Assembly: GCA_021731185.1 (NCBI GenBank)
Contig: JAKFXW010000031.1
Span: 1 to 11,971, forward strand
Source of the DNA: Gallionellaceae bacterium
Lineage (GTDB): Bacteria; Pseudomonadota; Gammaproteobacteria; Burkholderiales; Gallionellaceae
Reading direction: 5' to 3'
DNA length: 11,971 nucleotides
The position numbers were made by a program, and so were the translations under genes. Below the pieces are notes generated by a model. That model did no database searches, was not told the DNA's origin, and was given only the letters and a program-made list of their open reading frames with translations. Of this stretch, positions 1-7,749 are shown one piece after another; the stretch's first letter is position 1; every line of letters begins with the position of its first letter.

Positions 1-68
1 CCGAACAATTCAAAAAAATTTTGCAACAACATATTGCCGTTCCGCATGAACTCATCCTTCCGATATAA
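1..68 (+). CDS. C-terminal tail of an upstream gene (partial, cut by window edge)
   Basis: An open frame runs from the left edge (first full codon at 3) to a TAA at 66-68 and gives about 21 residues, EQFKKILQQHIAVPHELILP plus a final isoleucine. The composition is protein-like (an amphipathic lysine/glutamine-rich helix followed by a hydrophobic end), whereas the other two plus frames are less convincing. The family cannot be recognised from so short a tail. It may also be a chance open frame, since only 66 bases are visible. Confidence 0.35.
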   Translation, partial: EQFKKILQQHIAVPHELILPI

Positions 69-108
69 AAAAATTTGGCATGTTAAGTGCGATCCGGACA
101 ATGAATAG

Positions 109-311
109 AGGGTACTTCTAAAAATTCAAGTTCCTGATGGAACAACTAGCCATTCCACTAGGCCGCCAAAAGACGGCAGCCAAGTGGCTGGTTATAAGCT
201 AGGCAAGGCGCGAACAAAAAATTATGCCGACGCATATGTTTGATATGTTAGGAGTAATTTTTTGCGAGCAACACAGCATGGCGACGGGAGTTGGATTTTT
301 AGATGTGCCCT
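109..311. mobile_element. MITE-like palindromic element with 26-bp terminal inverted repeats
   Basis: Positions 109-134 and the reverse complement of 286-311 match at 21 of 26 bases; both begin AGGG and share the core TCTAAAAAT. Inside are nested inverted repeats: AACTAGCCA (144-152) against TGGCTGGTT (185-193, one G-T wobble), and a perfect 9-bp pair AAAAAATTA (216-224) with TAATTTTTT (255-263). The dinucleotide AG flanks both ends (107-108 and 312-313), a possible very short target duplication. No coding capacity is present, so movement would need a transposase in trans. The parent IS family cannot be named from this window. The element ends 15 bp before the ribosome binding site of the next gene. 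Confidence 0.6.
216..263. repeat. Internal perfect inverted repeat of the MITE-like element
   Basis: AAAAAATTA at 216-224 is the exact reverse complement of 255-263, with a 30-base centre that itself has partly complementary GCATAT and ATATGT segments. Transcribed, it would fold into an A/U-rich stem about 30 bp upstream of the terminal repeat. Confidence 0.6.
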
Positions 312-341
312 AGAACCAAACTACTATAAGGAAAAAGAGCC

Positions 342-1094
342 ATGCAAGCACGTAAAGTACATACCGAAAATGGTTGGCTATGGATCAAGCAAGGATGGTG
401 GCTATTCAAAAAAAGCCCGATTTTGTGGCTGACACTCACCATCATTGGCGTGTCGGGGTTAATTGGCGTGTCGATCCTACCCATGATAGGCGATCCGCTG
501 GCCACTATTTTATTCCCGGTTATATTTGTTGGTTTGATGCTGGGTTGTCGCGCGCTGGAGCATGACCAAGAACTGGATCTATCGCACCTGTTTGCCGGAT
601 TTCAAAACAATGCCTCACAGTTAATGATCTTGGGCGGCATCAATATGGCTTTTCAATTGCTCATATTGGGCGTGGTAAATTTAACAGGCGGCGCAGCCTT
701 AGTTGAACTCATAATGAGCGGCCAACCCATTACGGATACAGCTGCATTTGAAAAATTGGTAGCCGAAGCGGGCATTGCGCCTTTGCTGGGATTGCTGTTA
801 TTCGGCGTGCTGATGATGGCCATGCAGTTTGCGCCCATGCTGGTAGCCTTCGACAAACTTTCACCCTTTGCTGCGCTACGTACCAGTCTGCAAGCAACTT
901 TTCGTAACATCGTTACGCTGGGCATTTATGGCACCATCATGATTTTGTTTGCGGTGATGGCGACGCTGCCGATGTTCTTGGGATGGCTGGTTCTAATGCC
1001 CGTTATGATCGCCTCGATATACGCTTCTTATCGAGACATATTTCCGCTGCCGTCTGAGATTACGCCGCCAGCAACAGTTGATAACATCACATAA
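342..1094 (+). CDS. BPSS1780-like integral membrane protein
   Basis: This 250-residue, very hydrophobic protein has the layout of the uncharacterised BPSS1780 family of betaproteobacterial inner-membrane proteins. It opens with a short cytoplasmic N-terminus ending in GWLWIKQGWWLFKKSP, where the GW...W...F..P pattern is typical of the family. Membrane segments lie at roughly 26-45, 52-68, 94-114, 146-168 and 190-228, and the tail is polar and proline-rich. The charged stretch ALEHDQELDLSHLFAGF (71-87) is also family-like and would sit in a loop. The ATG at 342 follows TAAGGA at 327-332 with 9 bases of spacing. The function is unknown; the family is often described as a membrane protein without assigned substrate. 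It is probably a single-gene unit, since the next gene is convergent and the previous one ends at 68. Confidence 0.75.
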   Translation: MQARKVHTENGWLWIKQGWWLFKKSPILWLTLTIIGVSGLIGVSILPMIGDPLATILFPVIFVGLMLGCRALEHDQELDLSHLFAGFQNNASQLMILGGINMAFQLLILGVVNLTGGAALVELIMSGQPITDTAAFEKLVAEAGIAPLLGLLLFGVLMMAMQFAPMLVAFDKLSPFAALRTSLQATFRNIVTLGIYGTIMILFAVMATLPMFLGWLVLMPVMIASIYASYRDIFPLPSEITPPATVDNIT

Positions 1095-1145
1095 CCGCTC
1101 CCTACTTGATATGCACAGTGGTGATTAATACTATGAAACAACTTT

Positions 1146-1173
1146 TGTTGGCATCAACATTTCCACTTTTTTT
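1146..1173 (+). terminator. Weak candidate intrinsic terminator in the convergent gap
   Basis: TGTTG (1146-1150) and CAACA (1155-1159) form a 5-bp stem with loop GCAT, followed after seven bases by seven T (1167-1173). The stem is short and the T tract is displaced, so this is only a possible terminator for the plus-strand gene ending at 1094. Confidence 0.3.
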
Positions 1174-1207
1174 CAGTCAAAAGAATTGCACGAAACTAGA
1201 GAGGCGG

Positions 1208-3565
1208 TCAAAGGGCTGTGAGCTTGGCATATTCCAGTGCCAACCACTTCGTGCCCGCCTGACGAAAATTGACTTGCACGCGTAGGTCCGCACCGCTCCC
1301 TTCCATATTCACGATCACCCCTTCACCAAATTTAGCGTGTTGCACCGCTTGGCTGATACGCCAGGTTGATGCGCCAGCGGCGCGCGGGGCGGGCATGGGA
1401 AAAATTTCCGGCGACTTGGATGAGGTTGGCTGGTGATTATTTTGGCGATTATTTTGATAGGCAGATACTTCAACTCGAGGTGTTAACCAGTGCAGCAATT
1501 CTTCTGGTATTTCGCGTAGAAAACTGGACACCACACTGAAATTCACCTGCCCGTGCAACATGCGGCGTTGCGCGAAGCTTAAATATAATCGACGACGCGC
1601 GCGGGTAATCGCCACATACATCAGCCGTCGCTCTTCTGCCAAACCATCTTCGGCGTTGCGACTGTTTTGATGTGGGAACAAACCTTCCTCTAAGCCGCCA
1701 ATAAATACACTGTGAAATTCCAACCCCTTAGCCGCATGGACAGTCATTAAATGCACCGCATCGGCGTTAGTATCGGCTTGCCGTTCGCCGGATTCCAGCG
1801 CGGCATGGTTCATAAATTCGGTTAGGCTGTCATCTTCATTTTCATGCACAAACAAAGTCGCCGCGTTTATCAGTTCGTTTAAATTATCCAGTCGTTCCTG
1901 TGCCTCGCGCTGCTTGGCATTAGCGGGCGAGGCAGCCAAGCGAGTAACGCGAGTGGTCAGCGACGCGGCGTGGTTCGCAGTTTCAGCAGCAGGTGCTTCA
2001 GCTTGATAATGTGCAATTAAACCGCTGTGTTGTAACACATGGTCGATGGCTTCGGGCAGCGGCAAGTCGCGCGTCGTATCACGCAGCATTTCAATTAACG
2101 CGACAAATCCTGCGATGCCTTTAGAAGTTTTAGCACTAATTTTAGGCACGTCTGCAAGCTGCGGTTGCGTTGTTTCCATACCTGGCAATTGCGCGGCAGA
2201 AGCGACATTTTTCGTAGGGTGATCTGACGATGCCGCTTGCCACAAACTAATTTTTTGCGCGCTGGCTATTTCCTGCAACTGCTCTATCGAGCGCGTGCCG
2301 ATGCCGCGTGTGGGAAAATTGATGATGCGTAACAAGGCTTGATCGTCATCTGAATTTTGCATCAGGCGCAAATAAGCTAGTGCGTGTTTGATTTCCTGCC
2401 GCTCATAAAATCGCAGTCCGCCATACACCCGATAAGAAACGCCAGCTGACACCAGCGCGTGTTCTATCACCCGAGATTGAGCGTTGGAGCGATACAGCAC
2501 CGCCATCTCTGTCAGATGCACACCATCGCGATTGAGATGACGAATCTCATCCACTATAAATTTTGCTTCTTCCGCATCCGTTGGGGCTTCATACACGCGC
2601 AACGGCTCGCCCTTGTTTTCTGCAGTCCACAAATTCTTGCCCAAACGCGAGCGATTATTTTTTATAAGCGCATTGGCAGCGGTCAAAATGTTGCCATGCG
2701 AACGGTAATTTTGTTCCAGCTTGATCACATTTTTTATATGAAAATCGCGCGTGAGTTGTTGCATGTTGCCGACGTTCGCGCCACGAAAAGCATAGATCGA
2801 TTGATCGTCATCGCCCACCGCAAACAGTGCATTGCGCTCGCCAGCTAATAATTTTAGCCACTGATATTGCAGCTTGTTGGTGTCCTGAAATTCATCTACC
2901 AGAATGTGCCGGAAGCGCGCCTGATAATGCTCGCGTAGCGATTGGTTGCGTGTAAGCAAAGTATGGCTGCGCAATAATAATTCACCGAAATCAACCACAC
3001 CTTCGCGCTGGCATTGCTCGTCATATGCAGCATAAATTTCCACGCGACGACGGGTATAGGGATCAAATACTTCCACTTCATGGGCGCGCAAACCTTGTTC
3101 TTTACTGTTGCCTATGAAATTTTGCACCTCGCGTGGCGGAAATTTTTCTTCATCCACGTTGAGTGATTTCATCAAGCGCTTAATCATGCTTAGTTGATCG
3201 CCGCTGTCCAGAATTTGAAAGGTTTGTGGCAAGCCCGCTTCACGATAATGGGCGCGCAACATACGATTACATAAGCCGTGAAAGGTCCCCATCCACATGC
3301 CGCGTATGTTGATCGGCAGCATGGACGACAAGCGCATCATCATTTCTTTGGCAGCTTTATTGGTGAAAGTCACTGCCAGAATTTCATGCGGGCTAACCTG
3401 CTCCGAGCTTATCAGCCAGGCTATGCGGGTGGTAAGTACGCGCGTTTTGCCACTACCCGCGCCAGCGAGTATTAGCGCGGATTGTGAGGGCAGGGTCCCA
3501 CAAGGGGACAATGTAACAGCAGAAAGTTGCTCGGGGTTGAGGCCGGAAAGCAGAGTTGGATTCAT
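1208..3565 (-). CDS. uvrD: UvrD/PcrA-type superfamily 1 DNA helicase
   Basis: This 785-residue ATP-dependent 3'-5' helicase is of the kind used in nucleotide excision repair and mismatch repair. The superfamily 1A motifs are intact. They are Walker A GAGSGKT at 35-41, TFTNKAAKEM at 66-75 (Ia), DEFQDT at 224-229 (II), GDDDQSIYAFRGA at 251-263 (III), QNYRS at 285-289 (IV), TVHAAKGLEF at 608-617 (V) and VAITRARRRLYLS at 651-663 (VI). The C-terminus (about 738-785, HAKFGEGVIVNMEGSG...) is the small Tudor-like domain of PcrA/UvrD that contacts RNA polymerase. It is longer than E. coli UvrD (about 720), mainly through low-complexity linkers near 447-480 and 523-553 and near 703-730. No ribosome binding site precedes the ATG. 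Rep is a less likely alternative because of the Tudor-like tail. Confidence 0.93.
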   Translation of the reverse strand: MNPTLLSGLNPEQLSAVTLSPCGTLPSQSALILAGAGSGKTRVLTTRIAWLISSEQVSPHEILAVTFTNKAAKEMMMRLSSMLPINIRGMWMGTFHGLCNRMLRAHYREAGLPQTFQILDSGDQLSMIKRLMKSLNVDEEKFPPREVQNFIGNSKEQGLRAHEVEVFDPYTRRRVEIYAAYDEQCQREGVVDFGELLLRSHTLLTRNQSLREHYQARFRHILVDEFQDTNKLQYQWLKLLAGERNALFAVGDDDQSIYAFRGANVGNMQQLTRDFHIKNVIKLEQNYRSHGNILTAANALIKNNRSRLGKNLWTAENKGEPLRVYEAPTDAEEAKFIVDEIRHLNRDGVHLTEMAVLYRSNAQSRVIEHALVSAGVSYRVYGGLRFYERQEIKHALAYLRLMQNSDDDQALLRIINFPTRGIGTRSIEQLQEIASAQKISLWQAASSDHPTKNVASAAQLPGMETTQPQLADVPKISAKTSKGIAGFVALIEMLRDTTRDLPLPEAIDHVLQHSGLIAHYQAEAPAAETANHAASLTTRVTRLAASPANAKQREAQERLDNLNELINAATLFVHENEDDSLTEFMNHAALESGERQADTNADAVHLMTVHAAKGLEFHSVFIGGLEEGLFPHQNSRNAEDGLAEERRLMYVAITRARRRLYLSFAQRRMLHGQVNFSVVSSFLREIPEELLHWLTPRVEVSAYQNNRQNNHQPTSSKSPEIFPMPAPRAAGASTWRISQAVQHAKFGEGVIVNMEGSGADLRVQVNFRQAGTKWLALEYAKLTAL

Positions 3566-3571
3566 GACGGA

Positions 3572-3577
3572 ATTATG
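3572..3577 (-). promoter_or_regulatory. Candidate extended -10 element of uvrD
   Basis: Read on the minus strand, TGG precedes CATAAT (complement of 3572-3577), an extended -10 pattern (TGn before the hexamer). It lies only six bases from the helicase ATG. If used, transcription would start at or next to the A of the start codon. No clear -35 and no SOS (LexA) box was seen. Confidence 0.3.
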
Positions 3578-3602
3578 CCATTAAAACCTGTTGCGTTCGC
3601 CA

Positions 3603-3764
3603 TTACAGCCTTAGCTCCCATCTTAAAAATGTGGAAGTGTCCGCTTCGACCATGCTACGGCTTTCCCATTTCTGAACGGTTTTAATGTTGATATTGAAGC
3701 GTGCGACTAGCTGACTGAGGTTCGCTTCAGCAAATTAGTTTGCCATTTGATTCAGGGACTCAAT
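3603..3764 (-). pseudogene. Decayed helix-turn-helix gene (XRE/HigA-like antitoxin or transposase N-terminus)
   Basis: On the minus strand, directly after the TonB receptor stop, an AGGAG (complement of 3771-3775, overlapping that stop codon) is followed six bases later by the frame ATT GAG TCC CTG AAT CAA ATG GCA AAC TAA. The same frame then continues to a stop at 3603-3605 and encodes FAEANLSQLVARFNINIKTV, then QKWESRSMVEADTSTFLRW and a few more residues. LSQLVARFNINIKTVQKWE is a clear helix-turn-helix and the KTVQKWE ending resembles HigA-type antitoxins; the N-terminal HTH of some transposases is an alternative. Two lesions are visible: ATT where a start codon is expected (3762-3764) and an in-frame TAA at 3735-3737. 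An ATG at 3744-3746 is followed three codons later by that stop. No toxin partner was found. Confidence 0.5.
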
Positions 3765-3774
3765 ATATATCTCC

Positions 3775-6117
3775 TCAATGATCAAATTTTATTTCGGCGA
3801 TGACGGTACGCTGGGGGTACGGATGAAATGCCCAGTACTTGGCATTGTTCAGATTGTCGATCCCCAATGATGCGATCCATCGCTTGTCCACCTGGTAGCG
3901 CACACGCACGTCAGTGACGAAATAGCTGCTAAATCCTGTGTATGCAAAGCCGTTCGTATCGCTATTGTCGAGCTGACCATATTGCTTGCCGCTGTAGCGT
4001 GCGCCGATAGAGGTGATCCATTTGCTGCCCGGCCGATAGGTAGCTTGAAAGTTGCCGCGCCACTTTGGTACACGCGGCTGCCACTTGCCGACGCTGGCGG
4101 GAAACTTGTCGTTTTTCACAATAATAGAGTCTGCATAGGTCAGGCTGCTCATTAAATCCAAGCCGCGCAAAGCAACATCGTTAGCCTGGTACGCCATCTC
4201 CAAGCCTGAAGTGCGGATGTGATCCACGTTCTGGATATTGGTGACGGCGGGGGTAACCGATACGTTAGTTTGCGAATACAGCGCGTCACGGGTGTCTTCG
4301 TGAAACAGCGTGGTACGTAACAGGCCATTGCCCAAATCACGTTCGGCGGTCAGCTCGCCGGTCCAGGATTTTTCCGGTTTCAGATTGGGATCGTTATTGA
4401 TAATAATATTAAGGGCGGGGTTAATTGCCCCCTGATAAAGCTCGGAAACGGTTGGCATGCGTATAGCACGCCCTAACGAAGCTTTCAAAGCCCATTGCGG
4501 CGCTGCTTGAAAGGCGATGGCAGCCTTGGGTGAAAAATATGTTTCCTTGCGTTCGCCGAATGGTAACGTATTGGTTGCATCTGAAATCGCACCGCCAAAT
4601 GCACGCCATTGTTCCAAACGGCCACCCAGTGTGGTTTTCCACTCCGGCGCAAGGCGAAATGTGTCTTGTGCGTACAAGCTGTTCAGCTCGGTGTTGCCGT
4701 TAAATGCTGAAACGCGCGCCGCAGCGCCACCGTTGATCCAGTCAGCGGTATTGGACACCAGAGTACGGAGTTTATAGCTGTCACGCTGATAACCCATGTC
4801 CACTACATGCGCGCCCTGGATGCCGGCCGGTCGCCAGGTTCCCTTCAGCGACAGAGCATTCCATCCGGTGCCATCCATATCCGTAATACGTCCGGCTCCT
4901 CCCGAGTTGGCCGCTGGCAGCGCGACTATCGGCGACCGCACCATATCCTTCGTATAATCATACAGACTGGCGGCGACTCCCCAATCCCACACGCCCTTGG
5001 TATTGCTCTTTACCGACAGGCCATGCATCACATGCTCCAGTGCTCCTTTGCCGGGTGCAAAATCGGCAGCCGTCAACGTATATTGACGGCCATTGATATC
5101 GACGGGGCCGCTATAGACCGGATTGCCCGCAGCATCGCGCAAATAGGTTTCGGACGTGCGCGTCGCGTCGTTGCTCCACCAGCCCAGAGTGTAGCTGGCA
5201 CGCACAGTAGGCGAGAGGTCATACGCCAGTTTCATTTTGGCGTGATCCTGAATCGTATGGATTTGATTGGTCGCGCCTAGAATCAGCCAGTCCTGGTTTT
5301 TTGGGTTTTTATCAGCGACAGCACCTGTGACGGGTACACCAACTGTGGGCGTGATACCTGCGCTCACCAGCTTGTTGGCGAATGCGATCGGTTGACCGTC
5401 ATTGTCGAGCCGATTGACATTTAGCCACCATGACCAGTCGCCGTTCTTGTTGCCCAGCGAGGCACTTGCCTGCTTACCGGTATAGGTGGCATCCGTGTTA
5501 TATAGTTTGAAAGCCTGGCTGAAGACAGATACCTTGGCATGGCCTTCAAATTTTTGAGGCATACGCGTTACATAATCAACCACCGCACCCACCGAGTTGC
5601 CCGGATACGCGGCAGAAAAAGGGCCATACAGCACATCGACACGTTCGATTTCTTCCGGTGTGATCAGACCCCAGCGCGGTGTGAAGCTCGCTCCATTGCC
5701 CAGCAGGTTGGAGAGCAATATACCATCAGCATAAACCAGCGAACGGGCGCTGTTGCCCGTGCCGGAAGCGCGGCTGGCCAGCACCGCATGGTCATAGTCG
5801 CCGATGTAGCGCTTGCGCACATTCAGGCTGGGTAAGTACTTCAGCGCGTCCGAACTGTCAAAGGCGTTGATCTTGTCTTCCACCTGCTCGCCCGTGATGC
5901 CTTCAATTGTGGTGGGAATTTGTGTTGGCAATGATGTCGGTTGGCCGCTGGTAACGGTGACCGTGCCGAGTGTTTTGACCGGTGCTTCAGATGCCTGCTG
6001 GGCAATTTTTTCCAGCGCTCTGGTTTGCTCTGGCGTTCCCGCTTCTTCCGCCACAACAGAAAACGTAAACATTCCTGCCAGAATATAACAAGCAGTAACG
6101 ATTTTTTGTATTTTCAT
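3775..6117 (-). CDS. TonB-dependent outer-membrane receptor
   Basis: This 780-residue receptor imports a chelated metal or similar ligand across the outer membrane using energy from TonB-ExbBD. It has a signal peptide (1-23, cut after VVA) and a TonB-box-like segment TVTVTS (52-57). The plug domain spans about 66-187 and contains LPSLNVRKR, RSLVYADGI and the typical IERVDVLYGPFSAAYPGNSVGAVV run. A 22-strand barrel fills the rest, with RAIRMPTVSELYQG and NLKPEKSWTGELTAE as late-barrel signatures. The C-terminus (YWAFHPYPQRTVIAEIKFDH) lacks the usual terminal phenylalanine but keeps the aromatic pattern two residues in. The ATG follows AGAGGGG (complement of 6123-6129). It lies 61 bp after the PepSY gene on the same strand, consistent with one operon. 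The substrate is not readable from sequence; iron-siderophore and copper are both possible. Confidence 0.9.
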   Translation of the reverse strand: MKIQKIVTACYILAGMFTFSVVAEEAGTPEQTRALEKIAQQASEAPVKTLGTVTVTSGQPTSLPTQIPTTIEGITGEQVEDKINAFDSSDALKYLPSLNVRKRYIGDYDHAVLASRASGTGNSARSLVYADGILLSNLLGNGASFTPRWGLITPEEIERVDVLYGPFSAAYPGNSVGAVVDYVTRMPQKFEGHAKVSVFSQAFKLYNTDATYTGKQASASLGNKNGDWSWWLNVNRLDNDGQPIAFANKLVSAGITPTVGVPVTGAVADKNPKNQDWLILGATNQIHTIQDHAKMKLAYDLSPTVRASYTLGWWSNDATRTSETYLRDAAGNPVYSGPVDINGRQYTLTAADFAPGKGALEHVMHGLSVKSNTKGVWDWGVAASLYDYTKDMVRSPIVALPAANSGGAGRITDMDGTGWNALSLKGTWRPAGIQGAHVVDMGYQRDSYKLRTLVSNTADWINGGAAARVSAFNGNTELNSLYAQDTFRLAPEWKTTLGGRLEQWRAFGGAISDATNTLPFGERKETYFSPKAAIAFQAAPQWALKASLGRAIRMPTVSELYQGAINPALNIIINNDPNLKPEKSWTGELTAERDLGNGLLRTTLFHEDTRDALYSQTNVSVTPAVTNIQNVDHIRTSGLEMAYQANDVALRGLDLMSSLTYADSIIVKNDKFPASVGKWQPRVPKWRGNFQATYRPGSKWITSIGARYSGKQYGQLDNSDTNGFAYTGFSSYFVTDVRVRYQVDKRWIASLGIDNLNNAKYWAFHPYPQRTVIAEIKFDH

Positions 6118-6178
6118 TTGATCCCCTCTTACACGTATTGAGACAAGATTTGAATTTTTAGAGTTGCCCTACACTCTT

Positions 6179-7519
6179 TCATGTGATGAGGGCATTCTGA
6201 CGGCTTAACCAAAGTCGCAGGATTTCAGCTGCAAAAAAGACCAGTACACTCACGCCAAATACCGGCAGCGCGAGGGACAGTGCAATCAGCGTGAGCCACA
6301 CCCACTTTGGTATCACGCACACCTGGCTTGCAGTGAGTGGGGGGGAGCCAAGACGACCGCTCGGACGCCGTTGCCACCACATCACCCAACCGGACACTAC
6401 GCTGAATATCAACGTCAACGCGGCCAGTCCGATCAACACCTGATTCCAGACACCAAACTCGGTACGATGAAACGGAATGCCAACGGTAGTCGCTTTTGCA
6501 AGTAAGGGTAGTTGTTCCCAACCGCTGAAGAACAATACCTCGCCGCTGTAGACATCCAGTGCCAGGCGGAAACGTTTGGTGGGTTGCGTGCGGTCGACAT
6601 TTTCGATGCGCCACACGCCCGTCGCTTGACTGGGCGGCGATAAGCTCATTGAAATATCCGGCGCGACGCGACGCACATGTTCAAACACTCCTTGCAGACT
6701 CAATGGGGGTCGATTCTGCGGTATAACCGAGGACAAAGACTTGGGAAAACGTGGCGCGCCCTGATCCAGCGCCTGTTGCAGGATGCGGAAGTTTTCGCCG
6801 CTATACTTGGCCCAGGTTAAACCTGTAACAAGCACCACGCCCAACACCCCGCACATGATGATTGCCAGCACCGTATGCAGATCGCGCCAGGTTTGGCGTC
6901 CCTGCCCGATACGCGGTATCAGCGTGCGCCAGCCGGAGCCGCCCGCAGCCTGGGATTTTGGCCACCACAGCACCAGTCCGGAGGCAAACATCACCAGCAA
7001 CCAACTTGCACCCAATTCCATAAACCAGCGCCAGTCATCACCCTGCAACGCGCTGGAGTGGAGCTTTTTGGCCCAGTTCTGGAAACGCTCCATCTCGTGC
7101 AGGCTGCCCACCACCTGTGCGGTATAGGGGTTTACATACACAATATGACCCTGTGGCAAGCCATGGCTGTGTTCAGTAGTGCTTGAGTGTTGGTGTGAGT
7201 CGAAGAATACTTGTGTCGTCTCATCGGGTCGGTACGCGGGAACAATCAAGCGCAGTTTGCTATGCGGCTGAGCGGCCTGTGCTGCAGTCAGTTGTGCATC
7301 CAGTGACAATGCCACACCAGCCACTGCTACGCGATCCACATCGGCGTGACGCCAAGCCTCAATCTGAGGTGTAAATAAGTACAATAATCCGGTGAATGTA
7401 GCAAACAGCACGATAGGCGTAGCGATCAACCCGGCCCAGAAGTGAACGCGCCTAAGCAGACCATGCAAAGCGAACCTGCGGTGGTCGAGTTGTCCATCGG
7501 CGAGAGGTAATGTATTCAT
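6179..7519 (-). CDS. PepSY-associated transmembrane protein (PiuB-like)
   Basis: This 446-residue inner-membrane protein belongs to the PepSY_TM group, commonly paired with TonB receptors and thought to act in reductive release of iron or handling of other metals. It begins with a cytoplasmic stretch and LLRRVHFWAGL, then membrane segments at about 27-49, 171-186, 216-236, 361-382 and 408-434. Conserved features include KLHSSALQ (152-159), WRDLHTVLA (211-219) and PFHRTEFGVWNQ (349-360), whose histidines are heme- or metal-ligand candidates. The periplasmic loop holds a histidine cluster (H109, H111, H117, H119, H125). The ATG follows AAGGA on the minus strand with eight bases of spacing. It is the first gene of the operon with the TonB receptor downstream. 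The membrane assignment is firm, while the exact reaction is inference. Confidence 0.85.
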   Translation of the reverse strand: MNTLPLADGQLDHRRFALHGLLRRVHFWAGLIATPIVLFATFTGLLYLFTPQIEAWRHADVDRVAVAGVALSLDAQLTAAQAAQPHSKLRLIVPAYRPDETTQVFFDSHQHSSTTEHSHGLPQGHIVYVNPYTAQVVGSLHEMERFQNWAKKLHSSALQGDDWRWFMELGASWLLVMFASGLVLWWPKSQAAGGSGWRTLIPRIGQGRQTWRDLHTVLAIIMCGVLGVVLVTGLTWAKYSGENFRILQQALDQGAPRFPKSLSSVIPQNRPPLSLQGVFEHVRRVAPDISMSLSPPSQATGVWRIENVDRTQPTKRFRLALDVYSGEVLFFSGWEQLPLLAKATTVGIPFHRTEFGVWNQVLIGLAALTLIFSVVSGWVMWWQRRPSGRLGSPPLTASQVCVIPKWVWLTLIALSLALPVFGVSVLVFFAAEILRLWLSRQNALIT

Positions 7520-7545
7520 GATGCGTCCTTACTCACAAGTCAGTA

Positions 7546-7573
7546 TTTATAAAAACACGTGATCATTATTTAA
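7546..7573 (-). promoter_or_regulatory. Candidate sigma70 promoter of the PepSY-TonB operon
   Basis: On the minus strand TTAAAT (complement of 7568-7573) and TATAAA (complement of 7546-7551) are separated by 16 bases. The expected start near 7539 would leave a leader of about 20 bases carrying the AAGGA site. AATAATGAT (complement of 7562-7570) inside it resembles one half of a Fur box, but the other half is not conserved. Confidence 0.4.
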
Positions 7574-7595
7574 GGCAGGTTTCAGCGTCGTTTTT

Positions 7596-7616
7596 GTAGT
7601 CATAGTTTCTGACTAC
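7596..7616. promoter_or_regulatory. 7-7-7 dyad, candidate operator upstream of the PepSY-TonB operon
   Basis: GTAGTCA at 7596-7602 is the exact reverse complement of 7610-7616, with a seven-base spacer. Its centre lies about 67 bp upstream of the predicted operon start, a normal position for an activator site. A small RNA stem is the alternative reading. Confidence 0.4.
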
Positions 7617-7710
7617 TGTGTAATGTTATGTTTTATTCAAAAATGCCATGTTTGTTTTGAATCGAAAATGAGCTGTCGTTTCAATAGGTTGTTCACCCGA
7701 GATGAGAGAA

Positions 7711-7749
7711 GATGAGGGTTCTCAAATCCTTATTTGAGAATCACTCATC
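7711..7749. repeat. Long hairpin at the edge of the kinase relic
   Basis: TTCTCAAAT (7719-7727) pairs perfectly with ATTTGAGAA (7732-7740) around the loop CCTT. Outside this, GATGAG (7711-7716) pairs with CTCATC (7744-7749) across a small internal bulge. The right arm lies at the start of the kinase-homologous stretch, whereas the left arm has no counterpart upstream of the intact kinase gene. The stop codon of the XRE gene lies within the left arm. No T tract follows on either strand, so a classical terminator is unlikely. Confidence 0.6.

Noticed and set aside
1133..1280. Plus-strand start MKQLLLASTFPLFFSQ resembling a signal peptide
   Set aside because: It has no ribosome binding site and soon runs antisense through the 3' end of the helicase gene without domain features.
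4807..5280. 157-codon plus-strand frame opposite the TonB receptor
   Set aside because: It is antisense to a well-supported receptor barrel and its translation shows no domain features.
7562..7570. Fur box upstream of the PepSY-TonB operon
   Set aside because: Only one half (AATAATGAT) fits; the partner half does not, so iron regulation by Fur cannot be claimed.
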